This document shows positions 8,012-15,814 of a stretch of DNA of 18,664 nucleotides, one piece after another. Location of the stretch: the NCBI GenBank assembly GCA_022573485.1, contig JACZTW010000025.1, positions 1 to 18,664 of the forward strand, written 5' to 3'. The first letter of the stretch is position 1; each line of letters begins with the position of its first letter. A program made the position numbers and the translations under genes. The notes beneath the pieces were generated by a model. The model had not been told where the DNA came from, ran no database searches, and saw only the letters and a program-made list of their open reading frames with translations. The stretch comes from Planctomycetota bacterium. Lineage in GTDB: Bacteria > Planctomycetota > Phycisphaerae > UBA1845 > CAIVHJ01.

Positions 8012-9885
8012 GCGTGTACTTTCTCTCCAATCATCGAGTGGATCTTCTTACAGATTTCGCTTACCAAAAACGGTTTGCCCTGGACCTTGTTGAGGCCTTC
8101 AAGCTCACGCAGGTAGGTTCCCTGCAAGTAGAACCGTAATTGCCCGGTATTCAGTTCAGGGATCACGATGTGGTCAAATCGACCGAGGATTTCACCCAGG
8201 TCGGGAGGCAGCGGATTCAAGTAGCGCAGATGTATGGCGGAAACCGACAGCCCCTCTTTCTGGCATTGCCGCACGGCTGTCGTGATCGATCCATAGGTTC
8301 CACCCCAGCCGACCACCAGCAGGTCGCCGCTTTCGGAGCCCAGAATTTGGGTGGGCGGAATCAATTTTTGAATGTTGGCCACCTTCTGGGCGCGGATGTC
8401 CGTCATGCGCTGGTGGTTGGCCGGCGTGTAACAGACGTTGCCCGAACCGTCTTCCTTTTCCAGTCCGCCGAGGCGATGCTCCAATCCGGGCGTGCCGGGC
8501 AAGGCCCACGGTCGCACCAGGTTCTCGTCGCGCTGGTAGGGGAAAAACTCGTCGCCCGCGTTCTTCTTTGTCGGGTGTACGACTTCAATCCGCTCCAGAT
8601 CCTCAAACTTCGGCACTTTCCACGGCTCGCTGCCGTTGGCCAGATAGCCGTCGCTCAGCAGAAGCACAGGCGTCATGAAGCGGAGCGCGATGCGCGAGGC
8701 TTCGATCGCGGTGTAAAAGCAATCGCCGGGCGACTGTGCCGCGATCACGGGCATGGGACATTCACCGTGCCGTCCGTACAGAGCCATCAGCAGGTCCGAT
8801 TGTTCGGTCTTGGTGGGCAGCCCGGTGCTCGGTCCGCCTCGCTGCACGTTGATGATGACCAGGGGCAATTCCATCATCACAGCCAGTCCCATGGCTTCGC
8901 CCTTCAGCGCCAGACCGGGACCGGAGGTGCTGGTGAGCGACAAGGCGCCCGTGAATGCCGCTCCGATGATGGAGGTCATGGCTGCGATTTCGTCTTCCGC
9001 CTGGAAGGTCTTGACGCCGTGGTGCTTGAAGCGGTTCAGTTCTTCCAGGATGGTGCTGGCCGGCGTGATCGGATAGCTCCCCAGAAACAGTTTCTTACCC
9101 GCCAGCTCGGCGGCGGTCACGAATCCGAGGGCCAGCGCCTCATTGCCCATAATTTTGCGATAGCGACCCGGCTCGATCTTGGCCTCGGGGACGATGTGCT
9201 GCACGGCGAAGCTCTCGGTGGTCTCGCCGAAGTAGTAACCGGTCTTCAGGGCCGTCGCATTGGCATCGGCGACCTCGGGCATTTTTCCGAATTTCTGGGC
9301 AATCCAATTGAGGGTCGGTTCCATAGGCCGACCATAGAGCCAGTACACCAGTCCCAGGGCAAAGAAATTCTTGCAGCGGTCAATGGCCTTCGCGCCGATC
9401 GGCGAATCCTTGAGCGCTTCTTTGTTCATCGAGGTGATCTTGATCATGTGGGCCTGGTATTTCTCCAGGCTGCCGTCTTCCAGCGGATTGGATTCGTAGC
9501 CGGCCTTCTTGAGGTTGGACGGCGTGAATTCATCTTCGTTGATCACCAGCGAGCCCTGATCAGCCAGATCCTCAAGGTTGGCCTTCAGGGCGGCGGGATT
9601 CATCGCAATGAGCACATCAACTTCGTCGCCCGGTGTATAGATTTCGTGGCTGCTGAAGCGCAGTTGAAAGCCGCTGACGCCGGCCAGCGTGCCCGCCGGG
9701 GCGCGGATCTCGGCCGGAAAGTCCGGCAGCGTACTGACGTCGTTCCCGAACAGCGCTGAGGTGTTCGTGAACTGCGTGCCGGCGAGCTGCATGCCATCGC
9801 CGGAATCGCCGCAGAACCGGATGGTTACCGCATCAAGCTCACGCACTGTCTTGTTGGCGGATGTCTCCGCTGTTTTCGCGATCAT
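8008..9885 (-). CDS. korA: 2-oxoacid:ferredoxin oxidoreductase, fused gamma-alpha subunit (KorA-like)
   Basis: A 625-residue protein with a gamma domain (about 20-195; CGDSGDGMQLAG 25-36, LPDFPAEIRAPAGT 53-66) followed by the alpha domain (about 245-620). The alpha domain carries YPITPASTILEEL (271-283), QAEDEIAAM (295-303), TSTSGPGLALKGEAMG (318-333) and VQRGGPSTGLPTKTEQSDL (347-365). The length and gamma-alpha fusion are the usual KorA arrangement. It partners KorB, whose gene overlaps by 4 bp. A TATAAT box is seen upstream (9909-9914). The enzyme supplies or drains reduced ferredoxin in anaerobic or reductive TCA metabolism; 2-oxoglutarate is preferred over pyruvate as substrate by family architecture, not proven here. 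Confidence 0.95.
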   Translation of the reverse strand: MIAKTAETSANKTVRELDAVTIRFCGDSGDGMQLAGTQFTNTSALFGNDVSTLPDFPAEIRAPAGTLAGVSGFQLRFSSHEIYTPGDEVDVLIAMNPAALKANLEDLADQGSLVINEDEFTPSNLKKAGYESNPLEDGSLEKYQAHMIKITSMNKEALKDSPIGAKAIDRCKNFFALGLVYWLYGRPMEPTLNWIAQKFGKMPEVADANATALKTGYYFGETTESFAVQHIVPEAKIEPGRYRKIMGNEALALGFVTAAELAGKKLFLGSYPITPASTILEELNRFKHHGVKTFQAEDEIAAMTSIIGAAFTGALSLTSTSGPGLALKGEAMGLAVMMELPLVIINVQRGGPSTGLPTKTEQSDLLMALYGRHGECPMPVIAAQSPGDCFYTAIEASRIALRFMTPVLLLSDGYLANGSEPWKVPKFEDLERIEVVHPTKKNAGDEFFPYQRDENLVRPWALPGTPGLEHRLGGLEKEDGSGNVCYTPANHQRMTDIRAQKVANIQKLIPPTQILGSESGDLLVVGWGGTYGSITTAVRQCQKEGLSVSAIHLRYLNPLPPDLGEILGRFDHIVIPELNTGQLRFYLQGTYLRELEGLNKVQGKPFLVSEICKKIHSMIGEKVHA

Positions 9886-9908
9886 GGGACTACTGACCTC
9901 TTGTCTAA

Positions 9909-9914
9909 ATTATA
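9909..9914 (-). promoter_or_regulatory. Candidate -10 box for korAB
   Basis: A perfect TATAAT on the minus strand lies 23 nt upstream of the korA ATG. No good -35 hexamer sits at the usual 16-18 bp spacing (TTGACG is 23 bp away), so it could be chance or a promoter with an activator. If real, korAB has its own promoter apart from the upstream CBS gene. Confidence 0.3.
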
Positions 9915-9963
9915 GGTCTGCAAATGTGTAAACGGTGCGTCAATTAGCGAGGGCCAACGATGG

Positions 9964-10434
9964 TCACGCTCCCTCTCGTGCCTCGAGGATCGTCGAAGGA
10001 TCGGGGGGCAGGTTATAGATGGTTTGAGGGAAGTGCTCAACTAGGTACTCCATCACGCCGCGAACCGTGATCAAGCCGATCGGGCCACCCTGGTCATCGA
10101 GAACCGGCAAATGTCGGAGTCCACGCTCGTGCAGCAAGTGGATCGCGCGGGCAATCTTGTCCGATTCCCTGACCGAGGCCAGATCGGTGGTCATTACATC
10201 GGTAATCGGCGAATCCAGGTCCACACGTTCGCCAATAACGCGCCGCAACACGTCTCGCTCGGTAAAAATTCCGATCGCCTTGTTTTGGCCATCACAGATG
10301 ATCACGCACCCGGCTTGATTTTCCTGGAGCAAACGTATCGTTTCTCGGACCGTCGTCGTCGGCGAGGTCACCAGCGGAGCTTTCGGCGCCAAGTGTCGAA
10401 CGAAGTCTCTTTCCAGGCTGTGGGTTAGCTCCAT
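9964..10434 (-). CDS. CBS-pair protein
   Basis: A 156-residue protein made almost entirely of two CBS motifs: about residues 20-80 (CVIICDGQNKAIGIFTERDV) and 82-135 (LRHLPVLDDQGGPIGLITVRG). ATG 10434 has an AGGA ten bases upstream. Stand-alone CBS pairs bind AMP/ATP-type ligands and act on a partner enzyme. It ends 78 bp upstream of korA and runs the same way, so a link to KorAB is plausible but inferred. It shares the GIFTERD segment with the CBS protein at 6383-6904. Confidence 0.92.
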   Translation of the reverse strand: MELTHSLERDFVRHLAPKAPLVTSPTTTVRETIRLLQENQAGCVIICDGQNKAIGIFTERDVLRRVIGERVDLDSPITDVMTTDLASVRESDKIARAIHLLHERGLRHLPVLDDQGGPIGLITVRGVMEYLVEHFPQTIYNLPPDPSTILEAREGA

Positions 10435-10462
10435 GACTCAAAGTCCTAAACGTAAGCGGTTC

Positions 10463-10490
10463 AGCATAGTATGTCGCGCAGGGAATACAA
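10463..10490 (-). promoter_or_regulatory. Candidate promoter of the CBS-pair gene
   Basis: On the minus strand, a TTGTAT (10485-10490) and a TATGCT (10463-10468) are separated by 16 bp. They lie 29 bp before the ATG of the 9964-10434 gene. Match to consensus is modest. The rest of the 10435-10726 gap shows no gene. Confidence 0.3.
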
Positions 10491-10726
10491 GGTCTCACCA
10501 CCATCCTTATGATGGCAAATTGGAGTCGAGCCGCAGAAACACTCTCCGCGACGACAGCGGCGAGGATCAGCCGCCCGCAATCGGAGGATTATAGCCGCGT
10601 CCGGCCGGGACCGCGGAGGAACCGACCGCGCGCGCCCGGAACAACCCCGCAGGAATCACTCGCCCCTCATAAGTTGCTGTGCATCAAGTTGTTGCGCAAC
10701 CATGCCGACCTCAGAGAGGATCCGAG

Positions 10727-11446
10727 CTATACATCCGAGGCAAACCCGTCGGCTGCCTGCTCATGCCCCGGGTCCGCGAAATAGCAACACAATTGACGAG
10801 TTAGGACGCCGCTTGGCCCCTCGAGCGTGTAAGGCCAATTCTGCCGGCGGGTGAATCGGCTGCCGGTCCGGCCTTGGAGGGCTGCGTGAGATTCCTCGTT
10901 GGGCAGTGGGTCACCCTTGTAGCAAATAACGACGCTGCCGGGGTGACAGAAGCGCTCCGCCAGGCCGAGACAATCGGCGAGCGGGGCGATCGCGCGGAAC
11001 AGGACCATGTCAAACGAAGGAGTGTCCTCACGCCATTCTTCGGCCCGCTGGTGCAGAGCACGACAGTTGGTCAAACCGAGGTGATCTACGAACTGCTCCA
11101 CGCAGCGTATTTTCTTGCCGGTACCATCAATCGCCGTGACCTGCCAATCGGGTCGGCAGATCGCCAGGGGCACCGCAGGGAATCCACCGCCTGTTCCCAC
11201 ATCAATAACTGTGGTTACGTCGGTCCCAGTGGCCCTGCTCCACGCCGCGACAGCCAGCGAATCCGCATAGTGCCTGGCGGCGCCCTCCGCAGGGCCGGTG
11301 ATGCGGGTCAGGTTGATCTTTCGGTTGGCAGCGACCAGCAGCCGAAAGTGCTCCCACATTTGACCCACGGCGCCATCGCCGAACGGCAAGTCAAGATGCT
11401 CCAGATTCGATTTCAGCGTTGTGATGAATGCGGCACGATCGTCCAT
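10727..11446 (-). CDS. rsmG: 16S rRNA (guanine527-N7)-methyltransferase RsmG
   Basis: A 239-residue protein with the RsmG fold. It shows NLTRITGPAEGAARHYADSL (45-64), the SAM-binding motif VIDVGTGGGFPAVPLAI (80-96), an IDGTGKKIRCVEQ segment (106-118) and VLFRAIAPL (148-156), close to the family's ARAVAPL. It methylates N7 of G527 in the 530 loop of 16S rRNA in the cytoplasm. The family is normally about 200-240 residues. The gene stands apart from mnmG, its partner in many bacteria, and is divergent from the DUF547 gene. A long plus-strand frame over it (from 10874) is a shadow. Confidence 0.93.
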   Translation of the reverse strand: MDDRAAFITTLKSNLEHLDLPFGDGAVGQMWEHFRLLVAANRKINLTRITGPAEGAARHYADSLAVAAWSRATGTDVTTVIDVGTGGGFPAVPLAICRPDWQVTAIDGTGKKIRCVEQFVDHLGLTNCRALHQRAEEWREDTPSFDMVLFRAIAPLADCLGLAERFCHPGSVVICYKGDPLPNEESHAALQGRTGSRFTRRQNWPYTLEGPSGVLTRQLCCYFADPGHEQAADGFASDV

Positions 11447-11554
11447 GGCCTTGATCGTAGGATTCTGTTGCCGGGATGCAAGGCCTCATCTATGATGACG
11501 CGGGCCGCGGGCGAGAGTCTGCCGCCCTGCCGGTCCTCGGGGAGACTGTTTGAA

Positions 11555-12436
11555 ATGAACACGGCGATACTCCGGATCACTGCCGCCGCCAGCCTGTGTG
11601 TGAGTGCCTTCATCGGCTGCGCGCCCGTGACGTCAATTCGGTATGACCCTGCCTACATTCCAACCACCCTGCCGAGCGCCTACGATGCTGGAGATTGGGC
11701 CACCGTCCTGCAGGAAAACGTTCGAGACGGCATGGTGGACTATGCCCGCCTGGCCTCTGACCGTGAGGCGCTGGACCGCTACCTCGGCCTGATCAGCGTC
11801 GTCGGCCCCGAATCCACGCCGAATCTGTTCCGCACGCCCAGCGATCAGACGTGTTACTACATCAACGCCTATAATGCCTGCGTGTTACGGGCCGTGCTGG
11901 AGCTGTACCCCACGTCGAGCATCCACCGCATCGACACGCCCCGGCTGGATCAGGGATTTATCTTTCGCGTCGATCGCAGAGCTGTGCGACTGGCCGGGCT
12001 TCGTCATAAGCTCAAGGTCGCGAGCCGGGGCGACGTGCGGGTGCTGTTTTGCCTGTCTGAGGCCTGTGTCGGATCCCCCGCCCTTTCAGAGCAAAGCTAT
12101 CGCCCGAATTCGCTGCTCGAGCAAATACGACTCGCGGTTCAACAAGTTCTGGAGGATCCGAACCTCATCCGTGTGGACGACCGGGGCCGGACCGTGTTCC
12201 TGTGGAAGCGTCTCATGACCAACCGCGAGGTGTGTCTGGCGTATTATCGGCGCGTCTCCGGCTCGCGGAGAGGGGACTTGCTTGGGTTCTTGGCCCATGT
12301 CGCGGAGACACCGCTGCGCGAGCGCCTGTCCGCAGCTTCAAGCTATGGCATCGCCTGGATGCCGATGAACCGTCAGTTGAACGACTCGAATGCAGTGGCC
12401 CGGGCGCGGACAGCGCAGGCTCCGGACCCCGACTAG
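11555..12436 (+). CDS. DUF547-family lipoprotein
   Basis: A 293-residue protein. ATG 11555 has GGGGAG (11539-11544) ten bases upstream and begins a lipoprotein-type leader (AAASLCVSAFIGC, lipid-modified C22). The same frame extends upstream to 10874, but that part lies opposite rsmG and is not coding. After the leader, a DUF547 core is visible: VRDGMVDYARLASDREALDRYL (56-77), CYYINAYNACVLRAVLE (100-116), SSIHRID and LNC-like segments (VLFCLSEACVGSPAL 163-177). DUF547 proteins are predicted exported domains, thiol-protease-like by some proposals; function is unproven. The stop codon shares CTAG (12433-12436) with the convergent HDOD-GGDEF gene. Confidence 0.85.
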   Translation: MNTAILRITAAASLCVSAFIGCAPVTSIRYDPAYIPTTLPSAYDAGDWATVLQENVRDGMVDYARLASDREALDRYLGLISVVGPESTPNLFRTPSDQTCYYINAYNACVLRAVLELYPTSSIHRIDTPRLDQGFIFRVDRRAVRLAGLRHKLKVASRGDVRVLFCLSEACVGSPALSEQSYRPNSLLEQIRLAVQQVLEDPNLIRVDDRGRTVFLWKRLMTNREVCLAYYRRVSGSRRGDLLGFLAHVAETPLRERLSAASSYGIAWMPMNRQLNDSNAVARARTAQAPDPD

Positions 12437-14034
12437 CGCGCGACAATGAAGCGGTTGCGGCCCGCCCGCTTGGCTTCGAAGAGGCACGCGTCCGCGCGCT
12501 TGATCAGTGCTTCGACCGTCATTTCGCCCATGGGGTCGGCGACTTGTGCAGCGCCCACGCTGGTCGTGATGCGGACAATCTGCGTGCCGTACTTCAGATC
12601 GATCTTCTCAATTTCCCGGCGGACGACCTCGGCGATGTCGGCCAGATCGTCCAAGGTCGACCTGAAGCAAATGACGGCGAACTCCTCGCCGCCGTATCGA
12701 GCGACGAAGTGGGCGCGATCCTCGATGCCTCGCAGGACTTCTCCGACCGCCTTGAGTGCTTCGTCGCCGAACAGGTGCCCATAGGTATCGTTGATCTGTT
12801 TGAAATGATCGAGATCACACATCAGCAGGCCAACGGAATGCCCCGTGTCCTGGGCGTACTTCACGGCACGCTCGATCTCGTCGTTGAAGCCCTTGCGGTT
12901 TGCAATTTGGGTGAGTTCGTCGGTATTGGCCGAATGGGTCAGGGCGCGCTTTTCCGTGCTGAGCTTCTGGATTCGCTTCTGCGCTTCCGCCGCCTTCTGG
13001 GAGGCGGCTGCCAGATCCATCTCGGCGCTGACGCTCAATTGCGCAAGCTGGGCCATGGCCATCACACGCAGCTCCTCATAGGATTTGGTCTCCCCGATTT
13101 GCAGCGAAATATTCTTGGCGGTTTGGCAGACGTACTGATCGACTTGCTCGAGGATCGAATCAATGTCGCCCGGCAACAAGGGCACGCCGCCTACCGGCAC
13201 GGCGGCGCCCAGCGCCTGCACGATCGTTTTTTTCAGCGGGTCGAGGTCCGTCGATGGAGTGTCCTGACAGAACAGATCCGAGATCAGGGCTGCAGTCCAC
13301 ACCAGCCGTGTGAGGCAATGACCGTCCTCATCGACGGGAGGAATGGCGTCGTCATGGTGATATCGTGCGGCCAGAATCAGCCGCTCGGGCAGTTTCCAAC
13401 TTTCGAGGAGCTTGGCGGACATATCGGCATGAGTGAGTCCGAGTTCCCGGCCCTCAACGTCCTGCAACGGACAGGTGCCTTCGTGATAGAGTTTGAGTAC
13501 GGGCTGGTAGTCCGACCGTGCACATTGATTGGCGGCCAGGATGCCCAGATCGGCCAACAGGCCGGCCACGAAGGCTTCATCCTGTACCCGCGGATCGCAT
13601 CGCTCCGCAAGCAACGAACTGCTTACCGCGGTGGTGACGGACCGGCGCCAAAACAGCTCATGATCGAAATTCTCATCACGGAGCTTGGCCAACTCGCCGA
13701 CCATCGAGAAGCTCAGGACCATCACTTTCAGCGTCCGTAGGCCCAGGATGATCATGGCCTGCGGCAGCGAGCTGATGTTGTTCGGCACGCCGAACAAAGG
13801 CGAATTCACGACTTTCAGGATTTTCGCGCTCAGGACCGGATCTTGGGCGATGGTCTCGGCAATTTCCGTGATCGCCACTTCGTCTTGCCGGATCAATTCG
13901 AGCACGCGGACCGCCACCGCGGGCAGCGAAGGCAAGTGCTCCGTGCATGCGATCTTATCGAGGATCGGATGCAACGGGACATCAGGCACACCAAGTGTGT
14001 GCTTCATTTCCGGACCCATTTGATCGTTTCTCAT
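12433..14034 (-). CDS. HDOD-GGDEF signalling protein (putative diguanylate cyclase)
   Basis: A 533-residue protein. Residues 30-240 form an HDOD domain (LPSLPAVAVRVLELIR 34-49, LPQAMIILGLRTLKV 90-104, LTHADMSAKLLESWKLP 200-216); such domains are degenerate HD folds used for protein contacts. A helical, probably coiled-coil linker covers 320-365. A GGDEF domain follows (370-530) with DLDHFKQINDTYGH (407-420) and an intact GGEEF active site (448-452), so cyclic-di-GMP synthesis is likely. The inhibitory I-site RxxD normally five residues before GGEEF is not conserved (D439-R-A-H442). Start at ATG 14034 is not fixed; ATGs at 14019 and 14007 are also in frame. The gene reads away from the receiver gene at 14359 across a structured spacer. 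Confidence 0.93.
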   Translation of the reverse strand: MRNDQMGPEMKHTLGVPDVPLHPILDKIACTEHLPSLPAVAVRVLELIRQDEVAITEIAETIAQDPVLSAKILKVVNSPLFGVPNNISSLPQAMIILGLRTLKVMVLSFSMVGELAKLRDENFDHELFWRRSVTTAVSSSLLAERCDPRVQDEAFVAGLLADLGILAANQCARSDYQPVLKLYHEGTCPLQDVEGRELGLTHADMSAKLLESWKLPERLILAARYHHDDAIPPVDEDGHCLTRLVWTAALISDLFCQDTPSTDLDPLKKTIVQALGAAVPVGGVPLLPGDIDSILEQVDQYVCQTAKNISLQIGETKSYEELRVMAMAQLAQLSVSAEMDLAAASQKAAEAQKRIQKLSTEKRALTHSANTDELTQIANRKGFNDEIERAVKYAQDTGHSVGLLMCDLDHFKQINDTYGHLFGDEALKAVGEVLRGIEDRAHFVARYGGEEFAVICFRSTLDDLADIAEVVRREIEKIDLKYGTQIVRITTSVGAAQVADPMGEMTVEALIKRADACLFEAKRAGRNRFIVAR

Positions 14035-14358
14035 GCCGATTTCCGCTGCCTGCGCCGCACGCGCACTGGGCTGCCTCAGCCCGCCGTGGCGGACTTCGTG
14101 CGGTCATTGAGCCGAGGGCGCAGTTCTCACCGATCAGCGAGAGCGCCCTCGAAAAGCCGACGTCAACTGAGAGGCAATTACCTCTTCACAATCATACGAT
14201 CGGCTTGGACCCCCTTGGCCTTAAGTGTCTCGTTCAATTTCGGTATCTTCTGGCCTGGCGAGCAGGATGCGAATATACTGTGCGTAGACGATCGATGAGT
14301 GGTCCGATAGCATGGCCCACTGCTTGTCGATCCCGAGGTCCGTTAATCTCGGTCACAA
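14035..14358. other. Divergent intergenic region between HDOD-GGDEF and receiver genes
   Basis: 324 bp without a supported gene. It should carry promoters for both signalling genes; I see no clean -35/-10 pair. Near the HDOD-GGDEF gene it is rich in inverted repeats (described separately, 14055-14150). A smaller hairpin AGAGG-CAATTA-CCTCT lies near 14170-14185. Confidence 0.6.
14055..14150 (-). promoter_or_regulatory. Predicted structured leader upstream of HDOD-GGDEF gene
   Basis: The outer pair CCGCAC (14055-14060) and GTGCGG (14098-14103) encloses two perfect hairpins: GGGCTG-CCT-CAGCCC (14068-14082) and CCGCC-GT-GGCGG (14081-14092, sharing two bases with the first, so the two compete at the edge). 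A further hairpin has an 8-bp perfect outer stem GAGGGCGC (14114-14121) with GCGCCCTC (14143-14150) and an inner TCTC/GAGA stem. On the minus strand this is 20-115 nt before the start at 14034, the position of a 5' leader. It lacks the GEMM (cyclic-di-GMP) riboswitch core, so a known class is not assigned. GC-rich DNA makes chance pairing possible. Confidence 0.4.
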
Positions 14359-14814
14359 ATGAAAGTCGGTCCCATGATCAATGCAGACGATGCACTTCCC
14401 GCTAAGGTGCTGATTGTCGATGACAATGAGCAGAACGTGGAACTCCTGCAAGCCTATCTGGAGGAAATCGAAGGGACTGAAAGCCGGATTGCCCGCGACG
14501 GCCTGGAGGCCCTGCAGGCGGTTACCCAGGATCCGCCAGACTTGATCCTGTTGGACATCATGATGCCTAATATGTCTGGGTTTGAAGTCTGTAAGCAGCT
14601 CAAAGGGAATCCGACGACACGCCACATTCCAATCATCATCGTTACGGCGCTGAATGAATCCAGCGATTACGAGCGCGGCATGGAGGCGGGTGCGGATGAT
14701 TTCCTGACCAGGCCCTTCAATCGTATCGAGTTCATTGCCCGTGTCCGCAGCCTGCTGCGGATTCGAGAAATGCGCAGGGCGTTCAAGCAGCGCGAATCCA
14801 CGCAGGAACAATGA
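14359..14814 (+). CDS. Stand-alone response-regulator receiver protein
   Basis: A 151-residue single-domain receiver. D21/D22 form the acidic pocket (KVLIVDDNEQN), D66 is the phosphorylation site (DLILLDIMMPNMSG), and T96 is the switch Thr/Ser (IIIVTALNE). The normally invariant Lys is Arg (R118 in DDFLTRPF, codon AGG). There is no output domain, only a basic C-terminal helix (RSLLRIREMRRAFKQRES). Such proteins act by binding other signalling proteins. ATG 14359 is used; ATG 14371 is also possible because neither has a clear ribosome binding site. It overlaps the next gene by 4 bp (ATGA), and lies divergently from the HDOD-GGDEF gene, so cooperation with it is an attractive inference. Confidence 0.9.
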   Translation: MKVGPMINADDALPAKVLIVDDNEQNVELLQAYLEEIEGTESRIARDGLEALQAVTQDPPDLILLDIMMPNMSGFEVCKQLKGNPTTRHIPIIIVTALNESSDYERGMEAGADDFLTRPFNRIEFIARVRSLLRIREMRRAFKQRESTQEQ

Positions 14815-15452
14815 AGCCACCCACCGTGAACGAAGCCGCGAGCGAATCCCTCCTCTCACTGGCGATGGATGATTTCCTGTCGCGCACAGGGGATCGTGTT
14901 CCGACACCGGGGGGCGGCGCGGTGGCTTCTGCCGCGGCGGCACTGGCCGTTGCGCTCAGCCGGATGGTCACGGCGTATTCGATCGGCCCCAAAACGTCAC
15001 CCGAAGATCGCACACGACTTGAAGGCACGGCCCAACGTCTGGAACGACTCGACGGCATCTGTCGTCGGCTGATCGACGAAGACGCAGCCGCCTACGAGGT
15101 TTACGCCGCAGCGGCCCGGCAAGTCAGGCTTCAGGAAGCGCCGCGCGAGACACTCCAGCAGGCGGCGCGACTCGCCATCGCCGTGCCGCTTGAAACTCAA
15201 GCCATGACCGTCAGCCTGCTGCGGCTCTTGGACGAGCACAAAACGCTGTTCGCAACCGTCATGCGCAGCGACTTGGCAGTATCCGCGCATCTGGCACTGG
15301 CGGCTTGCAAAGCGGCCAGAGAAACGGCACTCATCAACGTCTGCGATCTCGAATTCGAGTCGGAACGGACCCATATCTACGAGCAGAGCGACCAGTTTAT
15401 AACGACCGCCGGCACCCTATCGGAACAAATCGTATCTTTCGTTCATCGCTAG
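14811..15452 (+). CDS. Cyclodeaminase/cyclohydrolase (FTCD C-terminal-like) family protein
   Basis: A 213-residue all-helical protein. PTPGGGAVASAAAALAVALSRMV (31-53) is the family hallmark, and LIDEDAAAYEVY (87-98) and a VMRSDLAVSAHLALAA helix (150-165) continue the fold. It would act on tetrahydrofolate one-carbon forms, as formimino-THF cyclodeaminase or methenyl-THF cyclohydrolase (FchA type); sequence alone does not decide. The start overlaps the receiver gene stop by 4 bp, with an AGGA a few bases upstream of the ATG, so it is probably translationally coupled. A folate enzyme in an operon with a receiver is unusual. Confidence 0.87.
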   Translation: MKPPTVNEAASESLLSLAMDDFLSRTGDRVPTPGGGAVASAAAALAVALSRMVTAYSIGPKTSPEDRTRLEGTAQRLERLDGICRRLIDEDAAAYEVYAAAARQVRLQEAPRETLQQAARLAIAVPLETQAMTVSLLRLLDEHKTLFATVMRSDLAVSAHLALAACKAARETALINVCDLEFESERTHIYEQSDQFITTAGTLSEQIVSFVHR

Positions 15453-15490
15453 TTGCATCCTCATCCGGGTCTAAGCCGATACTGTGAGCA

Positions 15491-15739
15491 ATGAAAGACG
15501 AGCCCGCCTACATCGTGGATATCGACGACCTCGAACAGGACGGCCGCGGCGAGTCGCGCGGACGCGCGGTCGGCCGACGGTGGCTGGGCATTCGCTTCGA
15601 CTGCTGCAACACCTACAGCCGTATGTACAGCAACACCGCCGGCACCGCCTATGTGGGGCGCTGCCCGAAGTGCACTCGGCGACTCAGTGTACCGATCGGC
15701 CCCGGAGGTACGGCCCAGCGGTTCTTTCGTGCAAGCTAG
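15491..15739 (+). CDS. Small conserved-looking Cys-rich protein (putative zinc-binding)
   Basis: An 82-residue protein, 38 bp after the cyclodeaminase-family gene and on the same strand. It has an acidic-to-basic N-terminus (VDIDDLEQDGRGESRGRAVG), then a compact core RWLGIRFDCCNTYSRMY, and GRCPKC. C38, C39, C58 and C61 could bind a metal. I recall similar short planctomycete proteins but cannot name a function. Only a weak ribosome binding site (GTGAG) precedes ATG 15491. Likely the third gene of the receiver operon. Confidence 0.7.
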   Translation: MKDEPAYIVDIDDLEQDGRGESRGRAVGRRWLGIRFDCCNTYSRMYSNTAGTAYVGRCPKCTRRLSVPIGPGGTAQRFFRAS

Positions 15740-15814
15740 GCTTTACGGCGGATTGTTCATCCATCAAGGCGAGGAGTCTACCTTTGTCGCTGAACGCTGG
15801 TCTTGATCCTAGCT

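Noticed and set aside
6533..9759. Long plus-strand open frames (6533-8116, 8140-9759)
   Set aside because: They lie opposite korB, korA and the zinc-ribbon CBS gene, encode Gln/His/Arg-rich peptides without a family, and are shadows of the GC-rich codon use.
10874..11554. Upstream extension of the DUF547 frame
   Set aside because: It lies antisense to rsmG; a lipoprotein leader with ribosome binding site begins at 11555.
12202..13740. 512-residue plus-strand open frame
   Set aside because: It is antisense to the HDOD-GGDEF gene, whose domains are clear.
14035..14180. GEMM cyclic-di-GMP riboswitch
   Set aside because: The leader lacks the GEMM core as I know it; only generic stems are seen.
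14178..14345. Minus-strand open stretch ending KLNETLKAKGVQADRMIVKR
   Set aside because: It looks protein-like but has no upstream start codon or ribosome binding site, and no family was recognised; it could be a remnant of a lost gene.
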